Position numbers and translations under genes: made by a program. A model generated the notes under the pieces. That model was given only the letters and a program-made list of their open reading frames with translations, was not told the DNA's origin and made no database searches. Positions 1-5,291 of a stretch of 5,291 nt of DNA are shown here, one piece after another (position 1 is the stretch's first letter; each line of letters opens with the position of its first letter). The stretch comes from Armatimonadota bacterium (GTDB lineage Bacteria; Armatimonadota; Armatimonadia; Armatimonadales; Armatimonadaceae): positions 1 to 5,291 of the forward strand of contig JACMIS010000038.1 in NCBI GenBank assembly GCA_014381035.1, given 5' to 3'.

Positions 1-1133
1 AAGCGGAACAGCAAGGTGCAAAAACCGGTGATCCCGGCAAGTATACCGACCAGTATTGCCCCACCCAACCGGTACGCGCCGAACAGGGCAAGTACGGCAA
101 GCACGAACGGAACGACGCGCGACGCACCACGAACGGCGGGCGATTCGGCGAACCGGGCGAGGAACGGTTCGGCGTCCGGGGTCCCCTCCCCTTTCACGCG
201 GGCGAGCAGGATCAGATACAGGTTCGTCAAGCCGATGATGACCAGCAACACAATGTACGCGAGGGCGCACGCGTCCCCGGTTTTCCATTGCACAAGGGCG
301 AGTTTGAAAACGCGGATCGAGACTGTTTCCGCAACGTTGCCGATGCCGCCGCCGGTCATGATCCAGGCGAGGTCGAACATTTTGAACGAGTCGAGGGTTC
401 GGAACAGCACCGCGACCATGAGGAGCGGCGCGATGGTCGGCAGGGTGATGTAGCGGAACTTGAACCACTCGGACGCCCGATCCACGCTCGCCGCTTCGTA
501 GAGCGTTTTCGGCACCGAAGCCAGCCCCGCCAGCGCGATGAGCATCACGAACGGCGACCACATCCAGGTGTCGGCGATGACCACCGACCAGAGGGCGTGA
601 TCCTTGTCGAACCAGTTGACCGGCGCGACATGAATCACGCTCAGCAGGTAGTTGACGATTCCGAACGACGGATCAAGCAGGTATTTCCAGAACAATCCAA
701 CAACTGCCGTAGAGAGCATCATCGGGAGCAGGAAAAGTGTGGTAATAAACCCTTTGAGCGGGAACGTGCGGTGTAGAAGGAGCGCGAGCCCGAACCCGAT
801 AGCGAGTTGCAAGCCGACCGCCAGCACGGTGAAGCCCGCCGTTATCTGGAACGATTGCCAGATGTCGCCGTTCGAAAGCGCGTCCCGGTAGTTCTCGTTA
901 CCGGTCCAGGTCGGGACCGACTTGGGGTTATCGGCGCGGTACTCCGTGAACGACAGGTAAAGCGACCAGAACAGCGGAAACAGGTTCATCGCCGCGAGGA
1001 GCAGGATCGTCGGAAGCAGGAACAGGTTTGCAATCGCCCGGTCGGAAAGTTCGCGCTTGCGTCCGGCTTGTGGGGCTGTGATCGCCGGGTCTTCGATGAG
1101 CGTAGAAAGAGTTTTAGGTTGTTGGACTGCCAT
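1..1133 (-). CDS. Carbohydrate ABC transporter permease, MalF/UgpA type, with C-terminal extension (partial, runs off left edge)
   Basis: Inner-membrane permease subunit of a binding-protein-dependent sugar importer; it would pair with a second permease, an ATPase and a solute-binding lipoprotein, none of which lies in the window. Hand translation from the ATG at 1133-1131 gives 377 codons with no stop. After a polar N-terminus (1-30) come hydrophobic segments at about 31-62, 93-120, 127-150, 181-203, 234-250 and 281-312, the usual six-helix MalF core. The family's EAA loop, which docks on the ATPase, is clear at about 213-233 (YEAASVDRASEWFKFRYITL). MalF-type sugar permeases normally end soon after the sixth helix, at roughly 290-310 residues. 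This one continues through a charged linker (313-338) into two further hydrophobic stretches (about 339-356 and 357-376) and is still open at the edge. It could be a permease fusion or have extra helices. No Shine-Dalgarno precedes the ATG. Family assignment is firm; substrate is unknown. Confidence 0.93.
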   Translation of the reverse strand, partial: MAVQQPKTLSTLIEDPAITAPQAGRKRELSDRAIANLFLLPTILLLAAMNLFPLFWSLYLSFTEYRADNPKSVPTWTGNENYRDALSNGDIWQSFQITAGFTVLAVGLQLAIGFGLALLLHRTFPLKGFITTLFLLPMMLSTAVVGLFWKYLLDPSFGIVNYLLSVIHVAPVNWFDKDHALWSVVIADTWMWSPFVMLIALAGLASVPKTLYEAASVDRASEWFKFRYITLPTIAPLLMVAVLFRTLDSFKMFDLAWIMTGGGIGNVAETVSIRVFKLALVQWKTGDACALAYIVLLVIIGLTNLYLILLARVKGEGTPDAEPFLARFAESPAVRGASRVVPFVLAVLALFGAYRLGGAILVGILAGITGFCTLLFR

Positions 1134-1140
1134 TGGATTT

Positions 1141-1169
1141 CTAATACACCATTGTGCTTGAAAACTCAA
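1141..1169 (-). promoter_or_regulatory. Candidate promoter of the permease gene, possibly leaderless
   Basis: On the minus strand TTGAGT (1169-1164) and TATTAG (1146-1141) are 17 bases apart, each matching four of six sigma-70 consensus bases. Only seven bases separate the -10-like box from the ATG, so transcription would begin at about the start codon. That agrees with the missing Shine-Dalgarno. The boxes are imperfect, and a promoter farther upstream in the 188-base intergenic region is possible. Confidence 0.35.
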
Positions 1170-1183
1170 TGTTAAACATGACA
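1170..1183. promoter_or_regulatory. Operator-like near-palindrome TGTTAAACATGACA
   Basis: This 14-base site has matching outer arms (TGT and ACA). It agrees at 11 of 14 positions with the perfect palindrome TGTTAAATTTAACA at 4962-4975. It directly abuts the -35-like box of the permease promoter candidate. A TGTTAAA half-site resembles operators of LacI-family sugar regulators, which would suit a sugar transporter. No regulator gene is in the window, so this is inference. Confidence 0.3.
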
Positions 1184-1194
1184 ACCCTCAAATC

Positions 1195-1249
1195 CTGTTT
1201 CGCACACTCCCACCCGGCGAAACAATCCTTGTTGCTATGACTGTTTCGC
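1195..1249. repeat. Three copies of TGTTTCGC in + / - / + orientation
   Basis: TGTTTCGC is at 1196-1203, its reverse complement GCGAAACA at 1217-1224, and a third copy at 1242-1249. The two direct copies share a ninth base (CTGTTTCGC, 1195-1203 and 1241-1249). The middle copy can pair with either neighbour as an 8-bp stem, with a 13- or 17-base loop. The cluster sits between two divergent genes, so protein-binding sites or an alternative-hairpin leader are both possible. Function is unknown. Confidence 0.5.
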
Positions 1250-1303
1250 GGTCATGTAAGTTTTACCCACTAAAGCCGTAAGAGCTTGAATACAGAGACA
1301 CGA

Positions 1304-1309
1304 TAGAAT
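1304..1309 (+). promoter_or_regulatory. Candidate -10 box (TAGAAT) for the enzyme I-like gene
   Basis: TAGAAT matches the sigma-70 -10 consensus at five of six positions and lies 12 bases before the first possible start codon (TTG at 1322). No convincing -35 box occurs 16-18 bases upstream. TTGAAT at 1286-1291 is too close, with 12 bases between. This is weak evidence. Confidence 0.25.
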
Positions 1310-1321
1310 ACGCTATACCTA

Positions 1322-2518
1322 TTGGCTACACTTTCTTCCCCTGATATTCCCGAACGGTCCCGACGACGCGAAACACGCGAACCGTCGCCGAGTGTGCTTT
1401 TGCGTGGCAATACGGCGAGCGGAACGCGTACCGTGTTCGCCCGCGCCGCGAAACTGACACAGGATGAGAAGACCGGTCGCTCGACATTGTCGGCGGAGCT
1501 TCTCGCGGTCGCGGCGCGACAGGCGAAGCGCGAGGAGCCGGTAGAGATTATTTTAGTGACTGCAGACGCACACCATTCGCTCCTGATGCCGCTGCCCGAG
1601 GGCTTGGTTTTAGCCGGTGTCGTCGCCGAGTGGGAAACCGACCCGCGCTTTTCCCTGCCGACCGAGCTGACAGTGGTCGCCGGGGTCGGCGGAGCGCGAG
1701 ACGCGGTTCCCGAGGGTGAATGGCTGATCGTTGACCCGGTGCGTCTGCGGGTCACGGTCGCGCCGGACGCGGGTGCGATCCATCGGTTGCAACACCGGCA
1801 CCGACCCCGGTATCGTCTGGGCTACGCACAGGAGACGGCGCGGACACTCACCGGGACGGAAATACCAGTCTGGGCGAGGGTTTTCACCCACGATGACTTA
1901 CGCGAAGCGGCGGAGAACGGCGCGGACGGTTTTGTGATCGACGGTCCCGGTGATTTTTTGCCCTGGGATGTGCCCGAATACGAACCGGACGGCGCGGCAT
2001 TCGCCCGTTTATTACCGGTCGCGGACGCGTTGGGCGGGGGTGATGTGGCACTACTGGCGTCGTTCGACGCGATAGACGCGCCCTCACTGGTGCGTTTCGC
2101 CGCACTTTGTCGTTTACGCCTTCTTTTTACGCCCGAAACCCTGCCGCTCTCACTGCCCGAATTGCGGGCGGAACTCTCTGCCGTCGCGGATGCCGAAATG
2201 GACGCCGGGCGGCTCGCCGACACACCGCGCTTTTCGGCACTACTATCGAGCGCACCCCAAGCCGACGCCCTGACCGACCCGGACGAATGGCGCGGCTTCG
2301 ACGAGTCGATGTTTCTCCCGTTCGACGCCGCCGAAGTTGCCGCGTTGACCCTGCCCGATGTTCTGACCGTGCCTCCGATGTGGGTTTTCGTATCTACAAC
2401 AAACGACGGCGAACTCGCCGAAGCGATCTCCGCCGCCGTGTTCGCCGGATTGCGCGGCATCGTCGTGCCGCCCGCATCTGTTCCCGCCGCGAAAGAGTTG
2501 ATCGCGCAGGAGGTTTGA
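1322..2518 (+). CDS. Enzyme I (PtsI)-like PEP-utilizing family protein lacking catalytic residues
   Basis: Apparent degenerate paralogue of PTS enzyme I, which normally moves phosphate from PEP to HPr. In the 398-residue reading, 25-45 resemble the enzyme I N-terminus. Residues 74-150 match the swivel domain from 'EIILVTADAHHSLL' to 'LIVDPVRLRVTVAPDA'. Residues 180-398 follow the PEP-binding barrel ('AAENGADGFVIDGPGDFL', 'LRLLFT', and a C-terminus like the enzyme I end). Enzyme I is about 575 residues; the helical HPr-binding domain is mostly gone. By eye alignment to E. coli PtsI as I recall it, the phosphohistidine motif GGRTSH is absent (104-115 read WETDPRFSLPTE), and the equivalents of Arg296, Arg332, Glu431, Asn454/Asp455 and Cys502 are replaced. 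The frame is intact over almost 1.2 kb, so it is probably a maintained pseudoenzyme. The start is uncertain: TTG 1322 is the first start after the in-frame stop at 1304, but GTG 1394 begins where the homology begins. Neither has a Shine-Dalgarno. Confidence 0.75.
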   Translation: MATLSSPDIPERSRRRETREPSPSVLLRGNTASGTRTVFARAAKLTQDEKTGRSTLSAELLAVAARQAKREEPVEIILVTADAHHSLLMPLPEGLVLAGVVAEWETDPRFSLPTELTVVAGVGGARDAVPEGEWLIVDPVRLRVTVAPDAGAIHRLQHRHRPRYRLGYAQETARTLTGTEIPVWARVFTHDDLREAAENGADGFVIDGPGDFLPWDVPEYEPDGAAFARLLPVADALGGGDVALLASFDAIDAPSLVRFAALCRLRLLFTPETLPLSLPELRAELSAVADAEMDAGRLADTPRFSALLSSAPQADALTDPDEWRGFDESMFLPFDAAEVAALTLPDVLTVPPMWVFVSTTNDGELAEAISAAVFAGLRGIVVPPASVPAAKELIAQEV

Positions 2519-2557
2519 CGACCTCGGGTTTCCCTGGATAAAGACGGCTACGACGTA

Positions 2558-2986
2558 TCAGCCGGATGCGACGGACCTGACCGCCAAATCCGCTACCCAA
2601 ACCATGAAACAAAGTGCCAGGGATAACAAACCGGTGGTCGCCGCGATAAACCATCCGAGTGGGTACATCGCCCGTGGAATCCACTCGCGTTTGATGAGCA
2701 TTATGGAGATCGAAAACGGTGTCACACCCAGCAACAGGATGGCGAAGCAGGCTACAAGAACACGAACAGGTTGTAATTGAGTCGGTATCGCATTCGCGAC
2801 GACAAACAGACCAAAGCCAGCGAAGTGGCTGAAGACCATAGCAACGCCGAGTCTACGCCCCTCCTCGGAGACAATCCCTTTGCTTCGTGTCCCGAACAGA
2901 AATAGGATCACTCCCAGCATCAGCAACGGCACAACGATAATAAGAGCAGTCCCCAATAAACCAACGACAGCACTTGCGCTCTGCAT
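2558..2986 (-). CDS. Small four-helix membrane protein of unknown function
   Basis: I do not recognise this 142-residue protein. It has four hydrophobic segments at about 7-32, 45-66, 73-98 and 106-131, joined by short loops. Positive residues cluster in the loop after helix 1 (RSK near 34-36, RR at 44-45) and after helix 3 (KRE at 99-101). By the positive-inside rule those loops, and perhaps both termini's opposite sides, set the topology with loops 1 and 3 in the cytoplasm. No catalytic or metal-binding motif is visible. The ATG has a usable AGGGGG (3000-2995) eight bases upstream. The gene ends 39 bases from the end of the convergent enzyme I-like gene. It lies 126 bases downstream of the propeller gene on the same strand, so it may be the last gene of that transcript or have its own promoter. 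An integral membrane protein is well supported; its role is not. Confidence 0.75.
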   Translation of the reverse strand: MQSASAVVGLLGTALIIVVPLLMLGVILFLFGTRSKGIVSEEGRRLGVAMVFSHFAGFGLFVVANAIPTQLQPVRVLVACFAILLLGVTPFSISIMLIKREWIPRAMYPLGWFIAATTGLLSLALCFMVWVADLAVRSVASG

Positions 2987-2989
2987 ATT

Positions 2990-3031
2990 CCTATCCCCCT
3001 GCCCATTAGAACGCCAACCAGATGGGATAGG
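2990..3031 (-). promoter_or_regulatory. Inverted repeat covering the ribosome-binding region of the membrane protein gene
   Basis: On the minus strand CCTATCCC (3031-3024) is complementary to GGGATAGG (2997-2990), a perfect 8-bp stem with a 26-base loop. The second arm overlaps the purine-rich AGGGGG and ends three bases before the ATG at 2986. If the stem forms in RNA it would hide the ribosome-binding site. A competing pairing of CCCAT with ATGGG inside the same stretch is possible. It resembles no riboswitch class known to me and could be chance. Confidence 0.35.
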
Positions 3032-3112
3032 TTACGGCTACGTCAGACGGGTGCCCCTGATCACCCCGCAGTATTCGCCACGTCTCCCGAGGAAGATATG
3101 GCGTAACAATGC

Positions 3113-3883
3113 CTAACGTCTCAGGAGCGGCGCGAGATCGAACTCGTACACGGCGCGTTCCTTGCGCTGAATTTGGAAAAGGCGGCGGTGCGCGGGGTCA
3201 ATCGCCAGCCCCTGTCCTTCGGCGGGCGACTTCACGATCCGTTGCAACTCCAGCACGCTTCCCGAGCGCGGCAACCGGAAAATATAAAACTCCGGGGCGT
3301 GGTGGCTGGTTACATAAAGAACGTTGTCCGGTCCCCAGATGCCTCCCGATGCTGTCATCCCATCCCAGCGGGCGACGACATCGGTCGGGAACGTGTAGCC
3401 GCCCCGCTTGCGCCAATCGCGGTCGTAGCGCACAAGGCTGGTCATGGTGTTGGGTTTCCCCGGTTCGCCGCCTTTCCCGTTGTAGTGCCCGAAGCAGACC
3501 CACCAGGAATCGTCATGCCAGTCCACCCAGACGAGTGAACCGGCATCGAGACCGAAACTCTGGCTACCGATATGCTGGAGCGTCCGCGCGTCGAAGATCT
3601 CCACCGAACTAACCATAGGCGTTTCGGGGAAGTTGGAATGCGAGCAGTATAACTTCCCCCCCATCGCCATCCCGCCGTCCATGTGGATCAGCGGGACCTG
3701 CGGGGTGCTACGAAATACGCCGACTTTGCGCCCTGTGTTCCGCTCGTATTTACCGATGGCGTCGTTGTCTATCGCGTAGAAGAAGTCCCGATCCACGGCG
3801 ACGCCCTGGATCGCTTCTTCCGCCTTGAACTTCGCCACGAGCGGCAATTCCGGCGCGATGTCGGGACCGAAAAGAAAACCCAT
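3113..3883 (-). CDS. YncE-like beta-propeller protein of a family often labelled 'cycloisomerase'
   Basis: A 256-residue protein made of short beta-strand repeats typical of a propeller. Blades are suggested by 'IQGVAVDRDFFYAIDN' (25-40), 'GGKLYCSHSNFPETP' (75-89), 'VEIFDARTLQHIGSQSFG' (94-111), 'SLVWVDWHDDSWWVCFGHY' (116-134), 'GGIWGPDNVLYVTSH' (180-194) and 'GQGLAIDP' (223-230). I recall proteins with this pattern in Acidobacteria, Planctomycetes and related groups, annotated as cycloisomerase or hypothetical, without an established reaction. No signal peptide follows the ATG, although propellers of this type are often exported. A cytoplasmic product or a lost leader are both possible. The start is well placed: TAGGAGAG lies seven bases upstream and overlaps the stop codon of the pseudopilin gene, so the two are probably translated together. 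The fold is likely; the function is not known. Confidence 0.85.
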   Translation of the reverse strand: MGFLFGPDIAPELPLVAKFKAEEAIQGVAVDRDFFYAIDNDAIGKYERNTGRKVGVFRSTPQVPLIHMDGGMAMGGKLYCSHSNFPETPMVSSVEIFDARTLQHIGSQSFGLDAGSLVWVDWHDDSWWVCFGHYNGKGGEPGKPNTMTSLVRYDRDWRKRGGYTFPTDVVARWDGMTASGGIWGPDNVLYVTSHHAPEFYIFRLPRSGSVLELQRIVKSPAEGQGLAIDPAHRRLFQIQRKERAVYEFDLAPLLRR

Positions 3884-3890
3884 GTTCTAT

Positions 3891-3898
3891 CTCTCCTA
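3891..3898 (-). promoter_or_regulatory. Shine-Dalgarno of the propeller gene, containing the pseudopilin stop codon
   Basis: The minus strand reads TAGGAGAG, seven bases before the ATG at 3883. Its first three bases are the TAG stop of the upstream pseudopilin gene. A ribosome finishing the first gene therefore stops on the binding site of the second, an arrangement that favours translational coupling. Confidence 0.75.
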
Positions 3899-4831
3899 CG
3901 GGTACACAACATCCTGAATCTGCGGATTCCAGAGGTCTTTTTGTCCGGAGCCGCACGCGAAGTTGTTCAGATTCGGCACACAAACATTGTTCCAAACGTC
4001 CGGATTTATTTGCGCGAATTTCGCGTCAATCGCCTTCGTCCAGGTCGCGCCGGGTTTCATCGTTTTGACATGCCCGTCGGCGAACAGGAAGTTGGACATA
4101 GTTTTGCTCGAATGTAGCCCGACAGGGAAACCGATGGTGAACGGAGGACGGCTGGATGTGCCCATCGTGCGGCGGTGAAGCGGTGCCCCGTTGCGGTTCG
4201 TCCCGCCCGCATTGGCGGTGTCAACGCGCTGCGACCCTTCGTAGAGAAGGATCAGGCTACTGGGTTCCGGGATGGTGGCGGTGGAGATTCCGGTCGCGAA
4301 ACTGTCGGGCTGTCTCGGCGTCGGGGTGGTCACGTTCGTTTCAAACGTCCCCGGATGACTCGCGCGGGCGTAGTCGTTCATGATGAACGAACGCTGTTTG
4401 TCGACCCCGGCGATGGGGAGACCGGTGCTGGTACCGGTGAAATCCTCGGCGGAAGGGCACGAAAACATATTGGTTCTCGCCGAAAACTTGTCGCCGGATT
4501 TCACATACGGGAAGATGCCGCTGATAGAGTTGTCGGGGTTGGATTGAATCCAGCCTGTCGCGGGACTGGCACCGGAACTGATGAGTTGCGTCCCGCCGCC
4601 GGGACAGGGGAACAGGTCGTCGTAGTCGACCGCGTACATCGCAAACGCGTTGCCCAGTTGTCGCAGATTGGAAGCACACGTCGTTTTGTACGCCGACTCA
4701 CGCGCCTGCGCGAACACCGGAAACAGGATCGCGGCGAGGATCGCGATAATTGCGATCACTACAAGCAATTCGATAAGCGTGAACGCATTCCGGGTGCGTT
4801 GCGCGGGGATGAGAACTTTCGCACGAAACAT
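3896..4831 (-). CDS. Type II secretion/type IV pilin-like protein (DUF1559 pseudopilin)
   Basis: Prepilin-like protein of 311 residues, expected to be processed by a prepilin peptidase and held in the membrane by its N-terminal helix. The leader is short and basic ([16 protein letters not shown]), with cleavage predicted between Ala16 and Phe17, followed by [16 protein letters not shown] and the conserved mature position-5 glutamate (Glu21). The residue before the cut is Ala instead of the usual Gly. The body has '[22 protein letters not shown]' (54-75), 'SFIMNDYA' (148-155) and the family's C-terminal '[14 protein letters not shown]' (247-260). The His preceding that DG pair is His240, leaving 11 residues between, where the named family motif is H-X9-DG. 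Five cysteines (52, 76, 125, 284, 293) may form disulfides outside the cytoplasm. GGAGGAA lies seven bases before the ATG, fixing the start. It is the first gene of an operon with the propeller gene. Such pseudopilins occur in many copies in Armatimonadota and Planctomycetota, and their exact job is unclear. Confidence 0.95.
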   Translation of the reverse strand: MFRAKVLIPAQRTRNAFTLIELLVVIAIIAILAAILFPVFAQARESAYKTTCASNLRQLGNAFAMYAVDYDDLFPCPGGGTQLISSGASPATGWIQSNPDNSISGIFPYVKSGDKFSARTNMFSCPSAEDFTGTSTGLPIAGVDKQRSFIMNDYARASHPGTFETNVTTPTPRQPDSFATGISTATIPEPSSLILLYEGSQRVDTANAGGTNRNGAPLHRRTMGTSSRPPFTIGFPVGLHSSKTMSNFLFADGHVKTMKPGATWTKAIDAKFAQINPDVWNNVCVPNLNNFACGSGQKDLWNPQIQDVVYP

Positions 4832-4838
4832 CGGCAGA

Positions 4839-4845
4839 TTCCTCC
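4839..4845 (-). promoter_or_regulatory. Shine-Dalgarno of the pseudopilin gene (GGAGGAA)
   Basis: The minus strand reads GGAGGAA, seven bases before the ATG at 4831. It is the strongest ribosome-binding site in the window and settles the start codon. A small hairpin (TGCGC 4858-4862 with GCGCA 4869-4873, six-base loop) lies just upstream in the presumed leader. Confidence 0.8.
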
Positions 4846-4924
4846 ACGAACGGGTGATGCGCGATTAAGCGCAGTATCGAGAGCGACCGGCATCTTAATG
4901 CTTAGGGTATTCGCTCCTACAACC

Positions 4925-4930
4925 ATGATA
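4925..4930 (-). promoter_or_regulatory. Candidate -10 box (TATCAT) of the pseudopilin operon
   Basis: On the minus strand TATCAT matches the sigma-70 -10 consensus at five of six positions. Transcription from it would give a leader of about 85-90 bases. No good -35 box is present at 16-18 bases (that region reads around ATCTAA), so an activator or another sigma factor would be needed. Weak. Confidence 0.25.
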
Positions 4931-4961
4931 CCGGCTCACACCGGACTTTAGATTAAGAAAT

Positions 4962-4975
4962 TGTTAAATTTAACA
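4962..4975. promoter_or_regulatory. Perfect 14-bp palindrome TGTTAAATTTAACA, candidate operator
   Basis: The sequence is identical to its own reverse complement over all 14 bases. It lies in the 274-base region between the divergent pseudopilin and Tudor-domain genes, and it shares its TGTTAAA half-site with 1170-1183 near the permease. The form suits a dimeric regulator, for example of the LacI or GntR type. No regulator gene is present to confirm this. The rest of the 4832-5105 gap shows only short hairpins and no RNA gene that I recognise. Confidence 0.45.
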
Positions 4976-5105
4976 CGGCGAATACGACCAGGCATCGCCC
5001 CCGTAAATCACGATACGGTGTCACGTTTGCGTTCGTCGCACGCGCGGGTATTCCCTTATCGGCGCGGTACCGACTGCGCGAACGACGCGATTAGGAAGCA
5101 CGGGT

Positions 5106-5291
5106 ATGGCGAATAAAAAAGAGCAGACGTTCAAAAAAGGGGATTCGGTGACGTGGGATGCGTCACAAGGAGAGATTCATGGCACGGTCGTCAAGAAGCT
5201 CACGGGACCGATGAAAATCAAGGGGCATGAGGTCAAAGCCAGCAAAGACAATCCCGAATACCTGGTGAAGTCGGACAAGACCGGGGCGGAA
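5106..5291 (+). CDS. Hva1_TUDOR (DUF2945) family protein (partial, runs off right edge)
   Basis: Hand translation from the ATG at 5106 gives 62 residues with no stop in the window. The sequence follows the Hva1_TUDOR / DUF2945 family closely: 'FKKGDSVTWDASQGEIHGTVVKKLTG' (9-34), 'MKIKGHEVKASKDNPEYLVKSDKTG' (36-60). In that family a small Tudor-like barrel of about 60-75 residues makes up nearly the whole protein, so only a few residues are probably missing. The family is named for similarity to a fungal hypervirulence-associated protein. Its role in bacteria is not established, and the protein has no signal peptide and is lysine-rich, consistent with the cytoplasm. AGGAAG (5093-5098) lies seven bases before the ATG. 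It is transcribed divergently from the pseudopilin operon. Confidence 0.88.
   Translation, partial: MANKKEQTFKKGDSVTWDASQGEIHGTVVKKLTGPMKIKGHEVKASKDNPEYLVKSDKTGAE

Noticed and set aside
288..776. Plus-strand open frame of 162 codons inside the permease gene, with others at 16-453 and 807-1175
   Set aside because: These are antisense to a well-supported permease. Their products are rich in Arg, His and Glu without any recognisable domain, as expected for a shadow frame in GC-rich DNA.
1822..2460. Minus-strand open frame of 212 codons opposite the enzyme I-like gene
   Set aside because: Its product is a low-complexity run of Ser, Ala, Arg and Pro. The plus-strand frame aligns along its length with enzyme I, so this is a shadow.
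2510..2534. Possible bidirectional terminator at the end of the enzyme I-like gene (GAGGT/ACCTC, then GGGTTTCCC)
   Set aside because: The stem is only five base pairs, the second hairpin only three, and no T-run follows in either direction.
3046..3068. GC-rich hairpin (CGGGTG with CACCCCG) downstream of the propeller gene as a terminator
   Set aside because: Short stem with a bulge and no T-run on the minus strand, so it cannot be called a terminator.
3109..3612. Plus-strand open frame of 167 codons opposite the propeller gene
   Set aside because: Arg-, Ser- and Pro-rich product without similarity to anything I recognise. The minus-strand propeller protein is the coherent reading.
4175..4951. 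Plus-strand open frame of 258 codons opposite the pseudopilin gene
   Set aside because: It is antisense to the clear pseudopilin, shows no domain, and crosses the pseudopilin's Shine-Dalgarno and upstream region.
4985..5090. Promoter or structured RNA ahead of the Tudor-domain gene (TTGCGT ... TATTCC; CCGTA/TACGG; CGTTCG/CGAACG)
   Set aside because: The boxes match the consensus poorly and the stems are only five or six base pairs, so none stands out from chance.

Overview
The window comes from a moderately GC-rich bacterium. The best lineage clue is the prepilin at 3896-4831. Its N-terminus ([17 protein letters not shown], then [11 protein letters not shown]) and its C-terminal FADGH motif belong to the DUF1559-type pseudopilins that are greatly expanded in Armatimonadota and Planctomycetota. 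The [10 protein letters not shown] wording is the form I associate with Armatimonadota. The phylum call is inference from one protein.

Layout: (1) 1-1133, minus strand, open at the left edge: a MalF/UgpA-type sugar ABC transporter permease that stays open for about 65 residues past the usual six-helix core. (2) 1134-1321: divergent intergenic region with a promoter-like pair, three copies of TGTTTCGC and an operator-like near-palindrome. (3) 1322-2518, plus strand: a shortened protein aligning with enzyme I of the PEP phosphotransferase system (swivel domain plus PEP-binding barrel), but with the catalytic and PEP-binding residues replaced. It appears to be a pseudoenzyme. (4) 2558-2986, minus strand: a small four-helix membrane protein of unknown function, convergent with gene 3. 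(5) 3113-3883, minus strand: a YncE-like beta-propeller protein. (6) 3896-4831, minus strand: the pseudopilin, 12 bases upstream of the propeller gene, its stop codon lying inside the propeller gene's Shine-Dalgarno. (7) 4832-5105: divergent intergenic region with a perfect 14-bp palindrome. (8) 5106-5291, plus strand, open at the right edge: an Hva1_TUDOR (DUF2945) protein.

Genes 6 and 5 form a tight two-gene operon, and gene 4 may be distal in the same transcript after a 126-base gap. The permease and the enzyme I-like gene diverge from a shared regulatory region, which invites a link between sugar uptake and a non-catalytic PTS-like protein, but nothing in the sequence proves one. No tRNA, rRNA, insertion sequence, CRISPR array or clear intrinsic terminator was seen. 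No gene-free stretch exceeds 300 bases. The two edge genes (1 and 8) were translated by hand because they lack a stop codon in the window.
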